From positions 3,184 to 10,422 of the forward strand of contig NZ_PTQZ01000036.1 in NCBI RefSeq assembly GCF_002943415.1: a DNA stretch of 7,239 nt, written 5' to 3'. How positions within the stretch are numbered: the stretch's first letter is position 1; every line of letters starts with the position of its first letter. Below the pieces are notes generated by a model that made no database searches, had not been told where the DNA came from, and was given only the letters and a program-made list of their open reading frames with translations. The position numbers and the translations under genes were made by a program. Positions 1-6,719 of the stretch are shown piece after piece. The stretch is from Amnimonas aquatica. Lineage in GTDB: Bacteria; Pseudomonadota; Gammaproteobacteria; Pseudomonadales; Moraxellaceae.

Positions 1-39
1 GGCAACTGGTGCAATTACTGAGCTGACGGGCTGCCCGCC
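1..39 (+). other. possible 3' tail of an upstream plus-strand gene
   Basis: Two plus-strand frames that enter from the left edge close almost at once. One ends ...GNWCNY with TGA at 19-21 and the other ends ...QLVQLLS with TGA at 24-26. Either could be the C-terminus of a gene convergent with hisF, but too few codons are visible to tell coding from chance. The rest of the stretch up to the first hairpin at 40 has only a 4-bp CGGG/CCCG stem (27-37). Confidence 0.2.
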
Positions 40-112
40 GCGAGGCTGGGTACGGACGGGTCGGAAAACACGCTGCGCTACAATTTTCCGACCCGTCCGT
101 ACCCGGCCTCGC
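40..112. repeat. long perfect hairpin 1 with conserved 15-nt loop
   Basis: The arms at 40-68 and 84-112 are 29 nt each. Twenty-eight positions pair by Watson-Crick rules, and the remaining one (T47 opposite G105) is a G-U wobble if the plus strand is transcribed. The left arm is G-rich and ends in AAAA; the right arm begins with TTTT and is C-rich. The 15-nt loop (69-83, CACGCTGCGCTACAA) is found again, reverse-complemented, as the loop of hairpin 2. No T-tract follows the stem on either strand, because the T4 run sits inside it next to the loop, so this is not a classical intrinsic terminator. It lies in the gap downstream of hisF. I do not recognise it as a named repeat family; a REP-like or MITE-like dispersed element is the nearest category. 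Confidence 0.9.
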
Positions 113-114
113 TA

Positions 115-149
115 CATGCGCATGCCGTCATGATCCGGGCGAACCGGAT
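115..149. repeat. short palindrome and small hairpin between the two long hairpins
   Basis: CATGCGCATG (115-124) is a perfect 10-bp palindrome. ATCCGG (133-138) and CCGGAT (144-149) form a 6-bp stem around a GCGAA loop. On the minus strand the loop reads TTCGC inside a GC stem, which loosely recalls a tRNA T-arm, but the loop is 5 nt instead of 7 and no acceptor or anticodon arm surrounds it. The rest of 113-206 shows no gene. These small elements may be chance or may be internal parts of a larger element bounded by the two long hairpins. Confidence 0.45.
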
Positions 150-206
150 TCAGAGCCTTATCGGTCGGGCACCCGCCGTGTGTTCCTGTGCCGAGCTGGT
201 CTGTCA

Positions 207-277
207 GGTACAGAGGGGGATGGGGGGCTGAAAACTGTAGCGCAGCGTGTTTTCAGCCCCCCATCCCCCTCTGCACC
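207..277. repeat. long hairpin 2 with the same loop inverted
   Basis: The core arms at 211-234 and 250-273 pair perfectly over 24 bp, and after one A/C mismatch (210 versus 274) three more pairs extend the stem to 207-277. The left arm is again G-rich and ends in AAAA; the right arm starts with TTTT and is C-rich. The loop (235-249, CTGTAGCGCAGCGTG) is the reverse complement of hairpin 1's loop at 14 of 15 positions, although the stems are different sequences. The hairpin starts about 18 nt beyond the hisF stop in the direction of hisF transcription, so it could block 3' exonucleases or end that transcript. There is no T-tract after it. A separate perfect 12-bp palindrome, TGCACCGGTGCA (272-283), overlaps its base. 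Confidence 0.9.
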
Positions 278-295
278 GGTGCACCAGTCGCGGAC

Positions 296-1069
<774 letters not shown>

Positions 1070-1122
1070 GGGGCGTTCCGTCCGGCTGATGCAGTCATGA
1101 AGTGGTGCAAGGGCAGGCGGCG

Positions 1123-1128
1123 ATTCTA
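1123..1128 (-). promoter_or_regulatory. candidate -10 of the hisF promoter
   Basis: Read on the minus strand this is TAGAAT, five of six matches to TATAAT, which would start transcription near 1116 and give a leader of about 46 nt. No good -35 is visible at 16-18 bp spacing. Support comes from the block 1115-1130, which matches the hisB promoter block 6698-6713 at 15 of 16 positions, including the stretch from the -10 to the predicted start. Confidence 0.55.
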
Positions 1129-1132
1129 GCAT

Positions 1133-1151
1133 GGTGCCCGGCGGGTGCCGC
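1133..1151. promoter_or_regulatory. 11-bp-spaced direct repeat between divergent promoters
   Basis: GGTGCC occurs at 1133-1138 and again at 1144-1149, one helical turn apart, between the hisF -10 and the flavoprotein -10. A repeat on one face of the helix could bind a dimeric regulator of both promoters. The sequence is short and GC-rich, so chance is a real alternative. Confidence 0.25.
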
Positions 1152-1167
1152 CGGCCGCCGGCGCGAC

Positions 1168-1173
1168 TATAAT
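1168..1173 (+). promoter_or_regulatory. consensus -10 for the flavoprotein operon
   Basis: TATAAT matches the sigma-70 -10 consensus exactly and stands out in very GC-rich DNA. The hexamer 17 bp upstream (GTGCCG, 1145-1150) matches TTGACA at only three positions. Transcription would start near 1180, about 32 nt before the GTG start of the first flavoprotein. The promoter is back to back with that of hisF. Confidence 0.65.
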
Positions 1174-1211
1174 GCGCGCCTGCCTGCCCTGCCCACCGCC
1201 GAGCCTGTTCC

Positions 1212-2450
1212 GTGACCACCTCTCCGACCCACTTCGATGTCATCGTCATCGGCGGCGGTGCCTCCGGGCTCATGTGCGCCATGGCCGCCGGGCGCCGCGG
1301 TCGTCGTGTGCTGGTGGTCGACAGCAGCAAAAAGCTGGGCAAGAAGATCCTCATGTCCGGCGGCGGGCGCTGCAATTTCACCAACCTCTATGTCGAGCCG
1401 GGCAATTTCCTGTCTGCCAACCCGCACTTCTGCATCTCGGCGCTGAACCGCTACACGCAGTGGGATTTCATCGCGCTGGTCGACAAGCACCGGGTGCCCT
1501 GGGAAGAGCGCAAGCACGGCCAGCTGTTCTGCCGCGACTCGGCGAAGGACATCCTCAATCTGCTGGTGGCCGAGTGCGAGCAGGTCGGGGTGAGCCTGCG
1601 CACGCACTGCCAGGTCACCGGCATCAGCGCCCTGCCGGCGGATGCCGCCGGCGCCGCATCCGGTCCTGTGCGTTTCCGGCTCGCCGCGGGCGGAGAAACG
1701 CTGACGGCGGAGTCGCTGGTGGTGGCCACGGGCGGCCTGTCGATTCCGACCCTGGGCGCCAGCGGCTTCGGCTACGACATCGCGCGGCAGTTCGGGCACG
1801 AGGTGCTGCCGACCCGCGCCGGTCTGGTGCCCTTCACCTTCAGCGACGGCTTCAAGGCGGTGACCGAGCGCCTGTCGGGGCTGGCGCTGGATGCCGTCCT
1901 GAGCGCGCCGGACAATGACGGCCAGGCCTTCAGCGAGAGCCTGCTGTTCACCCATCGCGGCCTGAGCGGGCCGGCGGTGCTGCAGCTGTCGAACTACTGG
2001 CAGCCCGGCGAGCGCATCGCCATCGATCTGCTGCCCGGCGAGTCCGTCGCGGACTGGCTGAAGGCGCGCAAGCGCAGCCATCCCAGGTCGCTGCTGCGCA
2101 CCCTGCTGGGCGAGCGCCTGGCGAAATCGCTGGTGCTGGAGCTGCAGGCCCTGCTCTGGCCGGCGTGGGCGGAGACGGCCATCACCGATGTGCCCGATGC
2201 CGTGCTGCTGGCGCTGGCCGGCGAGCTGCAGGCATGGTCGCTGAAACCGTCCGGCACCGAAGGCTATCGCACCGCCGAGGTCACCCTGGGCGGGGTAGAT
2301 ACCCGCGAGCTGTCATCGCGTACCATGGAGAGCAGGCGCCAGCCCGGGCTCTACTTCATCGGCGAAGTGGTCGATGTCACCGGCTGGCTCGGCGGCTTCA
2401 ATTTCCAGTGGGCCTGGTCCTCCGGCCAGGCCGCCGGCCAGTTCGTCTGA
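1212..2450 (+). CDS. HI0933/YhiN (BaiN) family FAD-dependent oxidoreductase
   Basis: This 412-aa flavoprotein belongs to the family variously named HI0933, YhiN, BaiN or aminoacetone-oxidase-like FAD-binding enzyme; its physiological substrate in most bacteria is unsettled. The N-terminal Rossmann dinucleotide motif is IVIGGGASG (GxGxxG at 14-19), ending with VLVVDSS. The family signature [10 protein letters not shown] is at 49-58. A middle domain contains [20 protein letters not shown], and the C-terminus has the diagnostic [19 protein letters not shown]. The length is typical. The start is a GTG at 1212, chosen because it sits just ahead of the Rossmann strand and about 32 nt after a plausible transcription start; the SD is weak (only a GAG at 1201-1203), so the start is less certain than the identity. 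It is followed after 29 bp by a second flavoprotein gene, an apparent two-gene operon. Confidence 0.93.
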   Translation: MTTSPTHFDVIVIGGGASGLMCAMAAGRRGRRVLVVDSSKKLGKKILMSGGGRCNFTNLYVEPGNFLSANPHFCISALNRYTQWDFIALVDKHRVPWEERKHGQLFCRDSAKDILNLLVAECEQVGVSLRTHCQVTGISALPADAAGAASGPVRFRLAAGGETLTAESLVVATGGLSIPTLGASGFGYDIARQFGHEVLPTRAGLVPFTFSDGFKAVTERLSGLALDAVLSAPDNDGQAFSESLLFTHRGLSGPAVLQLSNYWQPGERIAIDLLPGESVADWLKARKRSHPRSLLRTLLGERLAKSLVLELQALLWPAWAETAITDVPDAVLLALAGELQAWSLKPSGTEGYRTAEVTLGGVDTRELSSRTMESRRQPGLYFIGEVVDVTGWLGGFNFQWAWSSGQAAGQFV

Positions 2451-2463
2451 CGCCACGGCGTCA
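2448..2463 (+). repeat. small hairpin at the junction of the two flavoprotein genes
   Basis: TGACGC (2448-2453) pairs with GCGTCA (2458-2463) around a CACG loop. It starts on the stop codon of the first flavoprotein gene and ends just before the SD (AGGA, 2467-2470) of the second. It may tune coupling between the two genes; 6 bp is short enough to be chance. Confidence 0.3.
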
Positions 2464-2479
2464 TCCAGGAATCCTGTAC

Positions 2480-4090
2480 ATGCTGCGACTCACCGACCTC
2501 AAGCTGCCGCTGGAACACACCGAGGATGCCCTGCGCCAGGCCATGATCACCCGCTTGGGCGTGAAGCCGGCCGACCTGCTCGGCTTCACGGTGTTCAAGC
2601 GCAGCTATGACGCCCGCAAGCGCGGTCACATCACGCTGATCTACGCGCTGGATGTCGAGCTGCGCGACGAGGCCGCCGTGCTCGCGCGCCTGGCCGGTGA
2701 TGCCCATGTCGGTCCGGCGCCGGATGTCGGCTACAAGTTCGTGGCGCGGGCGCCTGCGTCCGGCGGCGACTTTCATCGGCCGCTGGTGATCGGCTTCGGG
2801 CCCTGCGGCCTGTTCGTGGCGCTGCTGCTGGCGCAGATGGGCTTCCGGCCCATCGTGCTGGAGCGCGGCAAGGCGGTGCGCGAACGCACGCAGGACACCT
2901 GGGGCCTGTGGCGCAAGCGTGACCTGAATCCGGACTCCAACGTGCAGTTCGGCGAAGGCGGTGCCGGCACTTTCTCCGACGGCAAGCTCTACTCGCAGAT
3001 CCGCGACCCGCATCACCACGGCCGCAAGGTGCTGACCGAGTTCGTCGCCGCCGGCGCGCCGGAGGAGATCCTCTACGTCAGCAAGCCGCACATCGGCACC
3101 TTCAAGCTGGTGTCCATGATCGAGCAGATGCGCGAGAACATCACCGCGCTGGGCGGCGAGATCCGCTTCAGCCAGCGTGTCGACGACCTGCTGATCGAGC
3201 ATGGCCATGTGCGTGGCGTGACCCTGTCCGACGGCACCCAGCTGCGCAGCGACCATGTCGTGCTGGCGGTGGGCCACAGCGCCCGCGACACCTTCGAGAT
3301 GCTGCACGGCAAGGGCGTGTTCATGGAGGCCAAGCCGTTCTCCATCGGCTTCCGCGCCGAGCACCCGCAGTCGCAGATCGACACCTGCCGCTTCGGGCCG
3401 CAGGCCGGGCATCCCATCCTGGGGGCGGCTGACTACAAGCTGGTGCATCACTGCCGGAACGGGCGTTCGGTGTACAGCTTCTGCATGTGCCCGGGCGGCA
3501 CCGTGGTGGCTGCTACCTCGGAGCCGGGACGCGTGGTCACCAACGGCATGAGCCAGTATTCGCGCAACGAGCGCAACGCCAACAGCGCCATCGTGGTGGG
3601 CATTTCGCCGGAGGATTATCCGGGCGGGCCGCTAGCCGGCATCGCGCTGCAGCGTGAGCTGGAAACGCGCGCCTTCGAGCTCGGTGGCGGCGATTACAAC
3701 GCGCCGGCGCAGCTGTTCGGCGACTTCCTCGCCGGCCGCGCGTCGACCGCGCTGGGCGAGGTGCAGCCATCGTACAAGCCGGGGGTGACGCTGACCGACC
3801 TGGCGCCATCCCTGCCCGGCTACGCCATCGAGGCCATCCGCGAAGCCATCCCGGCCTTCGCGCGGCAGATCCGCGGCTACGACCGGGCCGACGCCATCTT
3901 CACCGGGGTGGAGACGCGCACGTCGTCGCCGCTGCGCATCACGCGCGGCGACGACTTCCAGAGCCTGAACGTGAAGGGCCTGTACCCGGCCGGCGAGGGC
4001 GCGGGCTACGCTGGCGGCATCCTGTCCGCCGGTGTCGATGGCATCCGCGTCGCCGAGGCGGTGGCGCTGAGCATCGTCGCCGGGCGCTGA
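2480..4090 (+). CDS. COG2509-type NAD(P)/FAD-dependent oxidoreductase
   Basis: This 536-aa protein belongs to the widespread but poorly characterised COG2509 FAD-dependent dehydrogenase family; no substrate can be assigned. A roughly 100-residue N-terminal domain (MLRLTDLKLPLEHTEDAL..., with KRSYDARKRG near 40-49) precedes the Rossmann motif LVIGFGPCGLF (GxGxxG at 105-110). Then come VQFGEGGAGTFSDGKL (155-170), LAVGHSARDTFEML (262-275), the cysteine-containing SFCMCPGG (333-340) and the FAD-closing C-terminal GLYPAGEGAGYAGG (500-513). The ATG at 2480 has AGGA 9 nt upstream and gives the family-typical N-terminus. The frame is open upstream to 2165, but that overlaps the preceding gene and is unrelated. 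It is transcribed with the upstream flavoprotein and converges on phnA. The CxC and the GPCG cysteine could have redox roles, which is inference. Confidence 0.93.
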   Translation: MLRLTDLKLPLEHTEDALRQAMITRLGVKPADLLGFTVFKRSYDARKRGHITLIYALDVELRDEAAVLARLAGDAHVGPAPDVGYKFVARAPASGGDFHRPLVIGFGPCGLFVALLLAQMGFRPIVLERGKAVRERTQDTWGLWRKRDLNPDSNVQFGEGGAGTFSDGKLYSQIRDPHHHGRKVLTEFVAAGAPEEILYVSKPHIGTFKLVSMIEQMRENITALGGEIRFSQRVDDLLIEHGHVRGVTLSDGTQLRSDHVVLAVGHSARDTFEMLHGKGVFMEAKPFSIGFRAEHPQSQIDTCRFGPQAGHPILGAADYKLVHHCRNGRSVYSFCMCPGGTVVAATSEPGRVVTNGMSQYSRNERNANSAIVVGISPEDYPGGPLAGIALQRELETRAFELGGGDYNAPAQLFGDFLAGRASTALGEVQPSYKPGVTLTDLAPSLPGYAIEAIREAIPAFARQIRGYDRADAIFTGVETRTSSPLRITRGDDFQSLNVKGLYPAGEGAGYAGGILSAGVDGIRVAEAVALSIVAGR

Positions 4091-4093
4091 AGC

Positions 4094-4122
4094 ACAGCGT
4101 CCGGCACAGCTCCCGGCGCTGT
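4094..4122. terminator. hairpin in the convergent gap, possible bidirectional terminator
   Basis: ACAGCG (4094-4099) and CCGG (4101-4104) pair with CCGG (4113-4116) and CGCTGT (4117-4122). The result is a 10-bp stem with one bulged T (4100) and an 8-nt loop. It fills most of the 36-bp gap between the second flavoprotein stop and the phnA stop, which is where a shared terminator would lie. Neither strand has a following T-tract, so intrinsic termination would be weak; Rho or transcript end protection is an alternative. Confidence 0.5.
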
Positions 4123-4126
4123 CGGC

Positions 4127-4480
4127 TCAGGCCTTCTTCACGAACTCTGACTTCAGCTTCATGGCGCCGATGCCGTCGATTTTGCAGTCGATGTCGTGGT
4201 CGCCATCGACCAGGCGGATGCTCTTCACCTTGGTGCCGACCTTCACCACCAGCGACGAGCCCTTGACCTTGAGGTCCTTGATCACTGTCACGGTGTCGCC
4301 GTCCTGGAGCAGGTTGCCGTTGGCATCCTTGATCACGCGGGCGTCATCGCCGGCGGCGGGGGCGCCGGCCGAGGTGTCGAGCGGCTCCCATTCATGGGCG
4401 CATTCGGGGCAGATTAGCAGGGGGCCGTCCTCGTAGGTGAAGGCGGAACTGCATTGCGGACAGGGTGGCAGGGTGCTCAT
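4127..4480 (-). CDS. phnA: PhnA/YjdM family zinc-ribbon protein
   Basis: This 117-aa protein is very like E. coli YjdM (PhnA). An N-terminal zinc ribbon has CPQC (C7, C10) and CPEC (C24, C27), a low-complexity linker (about 36-46) follows, and then comes the conserved C-terminal domain with [20 protein letters not shown] and the [19 protein letters not shown] ending. The family was named from its position near E. coli phosphonate genes, but a direct role in phosphonate breakdown is not established for YjdM-type proteins. The ATG at 4480 has GGAG 6 nt upstream (4487-4490 on the plus strand). It lies 138 bp downstream of hisA on the same strand and converges with the flavoprotein operon. The leader contains a 10-bp inverted repeat (4501-4550), and a hairpin lies between it and hisA, so independent control is possible. 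Confidence 0.95.
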   Translation of the reverse strand: MSTLPPCPQCSSAFTYEDGPLLICPECAHEWEPLDTSAGAPAAGDDARVIKDANGNLLQDGDTVTVIKDLKVKGSSLVVKVGTKVKSIRLVDGDHDIDCKIDGIGAMKLKSEFVKKA

Positions 4481-4500
4481 GGGTCGCTCCAGGTGTCGGT

Positions 4501-4550
4501 GGCGCGACCGTTGGCATGATTGCCGGAAGTGCTCTGGGCGCGGTCGCGCC
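4501..4550. repeat. 10-bp inverted repeat in the phnA leader
   Basis: GGCGCGACCG (4501-4510) and CGGTCGCGCC (4541-4550) are exact reverse complements separated by 30 nt. The spacer holds a nested GGCA-TGAT-TGCC hairpin (4513-4524). The repeat ends 10 bp upstream of the phnA SD, so it could be an operator half-site pair or an RNA structure in the leader. I see no convincing promoter hexamers on the minus strand in this gap. Confidence 0.6.
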
Positions 4551-4579
4551 GTGGGGGTGGATGACGGGTGATCGCGCCG

Positions 4580-4605
4580 CGGCGGGCCCTGCCTGAGGGC
4601 CGCCG
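4580..4605 (-). terminator. hairpin downstream of hisA, weak terminator or processing site
   Basis: CGGCG (4580-4584) and GCCCT (4586-4590) pair with AGGGC (4596-4600) and CGCCG (4601-4605), giving a 10-bp GC-rich stem with one bulged base and a 5-nt loop. It begins 13 nt past the hisA stop in the direction of transcription. No T-tract follows on the minus strand, so partial termination, pausing or 3'-end stabilisation before phnA is more likely than full termination. Confidence 0.45.
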
Positions 4606-4618
4606 GGCGGATGGACCG

Positions 4619-5347
4619 TCAGGCATCGGCCAGGGCTTGCGCCTCGGCCAGGTCCAGCGTGCCCTCGTAGATGGCACGGCCGGTGATGGTGCCGATCACG
4701 CCGTCGCCCTGCACGCTGAGCAGGCGACGCACGTCATCGAGATTGGTGACTCCGCCGGAGGCGATCACGGGCAGGCCGGAGTCGCGCGCCAGCTTGGCGG
4801 TGGCTTCGACATTGACGCCCTGCATCATGCCGTCGCGGGCGATGTCGGTGTAGACGATGGCACTGATGCCGTCGGCCTTGAACTGCTTCGCCAGGTCCAC
4901 GGCCTGCACGGACGAGACTTCCGCCCAGCCGTCGGTGGCGACCCAGCCGTCCTTCGCGTCGATGCCGACGATGACCCGGCCCGGGAAGGCCTGGCAGGCC
5001 TCACGCACGAAGGCCGGTTCCTTGACCGCCTTGGTGCCGATGATGACCCAGCTCACGCCGGCCTTCACGTAGGCCTCGATGGTTTCCAGCGAGCGGATGC
5101 CGCCGCCGATCTGGATCGGCAGCTGCGGCCAGCGACGGGCGATGGCCTGCACGATCTCGCCGTTCACCGGCTGGCCGGCGAAAGCGCCGTTGAGGTCGAC
5201 CAGGTGCAGGCGGCGCGCGCCCTGCTCCACCCATTGCGCGGCGACGCCGATGGGGTCGTCGGAGAACACGGTGTCGTCCTCCATGCGGCCCTGCTTCAGG
5301 CGCACGCAGGCGCCGTCCTTGAGGTCGATGGCGGGGATGATCAGCAT
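4619..5347 (-). CDS. hisA: ProFAR isomerase HisA
   Basis: HisA, phosphoribosylformimino-5-aminoimidazole carboxamide ribotide isomerase, performs the Amadori rearrangement of ProFAR to PRFAR, the substrate of HisH-HisF. The 242-aa product is normal for the family and is a (beta/alpha)8 barrel related to HisF. It starts [20 protein letters not shown] with catalytic Asp8, and the second catalytic Asp is in [10 protein letters not shown] (D130). Phosphate-binding turns are QIGGGIR (79-85) and IASGGVTN (195-202). A GTG four codons upstream (5359) extends the frame, but I prefer the ATG at 5347: a GGAG SD lies 6 nt upstream, and the GTG start would overlap that SD. It follows hisH after 87 bp that contain a short hairpin. 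Confidence 0.97.
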   Translation of the reverse strand: MLIIPAIDLKDGACVRLKQGRMEDDTVFSDDPIGVAAQWVEQGARRLHLVDLNGAFAGQPVNGEIVQAIARRWPQLPIQIGGGIRSLETIEAYVKAGVSWVIIGTKAVKEPAFVREACQAFPGRVIVGIDAKDGWVATDGWAEVSSVQAVDLAKQFKADGISAIVYTDIARDGMMQGVNVEATAKLARDSGLPVIASGGVTNLDDVRRLLSVQGDGVIGTITGRAIYEGTLDLAEAQALADA

Positions 5348-5403
5348 GGTCGGCTCCACTGTTTCAGTTGGTGCGCGGCGGTGGCCGGCGCTTCAGCATC
5401 GGG

Positions 5404-5420
5404 CGGGATGCGGCATCCCG
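5404..5420 (-). repeat. intercistronic hairpin between hisH and hisA
   Basis: CGGGATG (5404-5410) and CATCCCG (5414-5420) form a perfect 7-bp stem with a CGG loop. It lies in the 87-bp gap between hisH and hisA and has no T-tract, so it is a candidate mRNA-stabilising or processing structure rather than a terminator. No gene is visible in this gap. Confidence 0.5.
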
Positions 5421-5434
5421 GAAATGCGCGGTGT

Positions 5435-6082
5435 TCAGGGCTTCCAGCGCAGGAAGTTGTGCAGCAGGCGCAGGCCGTCCTTCGCGCTCTTCTCGGGGTG
5501 GAACTGCACGGCGAACATGCTGCCCTCGGCGATGGCGCAGGAGAACGGCAGGCCGTACTCGCACTCGCCGGCGCTCAGCCCCGGCTGCTCCGGCACGCAG
5601 TAGTAGCTGTGCACGAAGTAGAAGCGCGCGCCGTCGGCGATGCCGTCCCAGAGCGGGTGCGGGCGACCGTCCGCCTGCGGCAGCTGGCGCACGTTGTTCC
5701 AGCCCATGTGCGGAACCTTGAGATGCTGCTCGCGCACCGCCGGCACATCGCTGAAGAAGCGGACCGCACCGGGGTGGATGCCGAGGCCGTCGATGCCGCC
5801 GTTCTCTTCCGAGTGCGCCAGCAGCGCCTGCATGCCGACGCAGATGCCCAGCAGCGGCTTGTCGCCGACCAGCTCGCGCACCGCGGTGTCGATGCCGTGC
5901 GCGCGCATTTCCGCCATGCAGTCGCGCATGGCGCCCTGGCCGGGCAGCACGATGCGGTCGGCGGCGCGGATGATGGCCGGGTCATCGGTCACCGTCACGC
6001 GGCTGGCGCCGACCTTCTCCAGCGCCTTGGCGACGGAGTGCAGGTTGCCCATGCCATAGTCGAGAACGGCGACGCTGGTCAC
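5435..6082 (-). CDS. hisH: imidazole glycerol phosphate synthase, glutaminase subunit HisH
   Basis: HisH is the class I glutamine amidotransferase that releases ammonia from glutamine and passes it to HisF in the IGP synthase complex. The 215-aa product is full length. It opens [14 protein letters not shown]. The nucleophile is in [11 protein letters not shown] (Cys81), and the other triad members are in VQFHPEKS (His195, Glu197). VLPGQGAM (45-52) is the oxyanion-strand region. The start is a GTG at 6082 that overlaps the hisB stop as GTGA (6079-6082), with an AAGGG SD inside the end of hisB at 6-nt spacing, so translation is very likely coupled to hisB. Its partner hisF is not adjacent but about 4.4 kb further along the same strand, beyond hisA, phnA and two opposite-strand genes. 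Confidence 0.97.
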   Translation of the reverse strand: MTSVAVLDYGMGNLHSVAKALEKVGASRVTVTDDPAIIRAADRIVLPGQGAMRDCMAEMRAHGIDTAVRELVGDKPLLGICVGMQALLAHSEENGGIDGLGIHPGAVRFFSDVPAVREQHLKVPHMGWNNVRQLPQADGRPHPLWDGIADGARFYFVHSYYCVPEQPGLSAGECEYGLPFSCAIAEGSMFAVQFHPEKSAKDGLRLLHNFLRWKP

Positions 6083-6672
6083 AGGCAGCCCTTGGTCGAC
6101 GGCATCTGGCCGGCCATGCGCGGATCGAATTCCATGGCCATGCGCAGCGCGCGGCCGAAGGCCTTGAACAGCGTCTCGGCCTGGTGGTGGGCATTGCGGC
6201 CGCGCAGGTTGTCGAGGTGCAGGGTGACCAGCGCGTGGTTCACGAAGCCCTGGAAGAACTCGTAGAACAGGTCGACGTCGAACTTGCCGATGTGGCTGCG
6301 CACGAACTCGCAGTGCATCTCCAGGCCGGGGCGGCCGGATAGGTCGATCACCACGCGCGACAGCGCCTCGTCCAGCGGCACGTAGGCGTGGCCGTAGCGG
6401 CGCACGCCGATCTTGTCACCGAGCGCCTTGGCGAAAGCCTGGCCGAGGGTGATGCCGCAGTCCTCGGCGCTGTGGTGGTCGTCGATGTGCAGGTCGCCGT
6501 CGCAGACCAGGGTGATGTCGATCAGGCCGTGACGCACGATCTGGTCCAGCATGTGGTCGAGGAACGGCATGCCGGTGCGCAGGTCGCCCTGGCCGGTGCC
6601 ATCGAGATTCACCACGGCGCGAATCTTCGTTTCCTTGGTGTTGCGGACCACTTCCGCCTGACGTGCGGTCAT
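6079..6672 (-). CDS. hisB: imidazoleglycerol-phosphate dehydratase HisB
   Basis: HisB removes water from imidazole glycerol phosphate to give imidazole acetol phosphate, using a manganese centre in a multimeric cytoplasmic enzyme. The 197-aa length is that of the monofunctional dehydratase; there is no N-terminal histidinol-phosphatase domain. Metal-binding and catalytic motifs are FLDHML (H40), HHSAEDCG (66-73) and AHHQAE (161-166), and the protein ends with the family's PSTKG. The ATG at 6672 has GAGG 6 nt upstream. It is the first gene of a hisB-hisH-hisA set on the minus strand, driven by a consensus -10 at 6706-6711, and it overlaps hisH by 4 bp. An inverted repeat (6720-6751) overlies the -35 region. 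Confidence 0.97.
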   Translation of the reverse strand: MTARQAEVVRNTKETKIRAVVNLDGTGQGDLRTGMPFLDHMLDQIVRHGLIDITLVCDGDLHIDDHHSAEDCGITLGQAFAKALGDKIGVRRYGHAYVPLDEALSRVVIDLSGRPGLEMHCEFVRSHIGKFDVDLFYEFFQGFVNHALVTLHLDNLRGRNAHHQAETLFKAFGRALRMAMEFDPRMAGQMPSTKGCL

Positions 6673-6705
6673 GCCCTGCCTCGTGTGTGACTGTGTGAGG
6701 CGGCG

Positions 6706-6711
6706 ATTATA
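6706..6711 (-). promoter_or_regulatory. consensus -10 of the hisB promoter
   Basis: On the minus strand this reads TATAAT, an exact sigma-70 -10. Transcription would start near 6699, giving a leader of about 27 nt, just long enough for the SD. The -35 region at the expected spacing is a poor match and falls inside a 10-bp inverted repeat, which suggests a promoter that depends on, or is blocked by, a bound regulator. The short leader leaves no room for an enteric-type histidine leader peptide attenuator. Confidence 0.7.
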
Positions 6712-6719
6712 GCCGCAGG

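Noticed and set aside
120..160. tRNA T-arm-like sequence on the minus strand
   Set aside because: The loop has 5 nt rather than 7, and no acceptor, D or anticodon arm can be built around it.
40..277. The two long hairpins as ordinary intrinsic terminators
   Set aside because: No T-tract follows either stem on either strand; the T4 run is inside the stem beside the loop. The shared inverted loop is also not expected of terminators.
1..295. CRISPR array
   Set aside because: There are only two core copies, in opposite orientation, with no regular direct repeats or spacers and no cas genes.
1070..1384. N-terminal extension of the hisF frame to 1384
   Set aside because: HisF homology starts at the ATG at 1069. 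The extension is not HisF-like, crosses the divergent promoter region and runs antisense into the flavoprotein gene.
2165..2479. N-terminal extension of the second flavoprotein frame to 2165
   Set aside because: It overlaps the first flavoprotein in another frame. The ATG at 2480 has an SD and gives the family-typical N-terminus.
2351..3451. 366-codon minus-strand open frame opposite the second flavoprotein
   Set aside because: It is antisense to a well-conserved COG2509-type gene and has low-complexity antisense composition and no family match I recognise.
4568..6265. 565-codon plus-strand open frame opposite hisA, hisH and hisB
   Set aside because: It is antisense to three clearly recognised his genes. 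Its composition is Ala/Asp/His/Gly/Val-rich, as expected from the complement of GC-rich codons, and it has no recognisable domain.
6673..6705. Histidine leader peptide attenuator ahead of hisB
   Set aside because: The predicted leader is about 27 nt and has no run of histidine codons or terminator/antiterminator pair.
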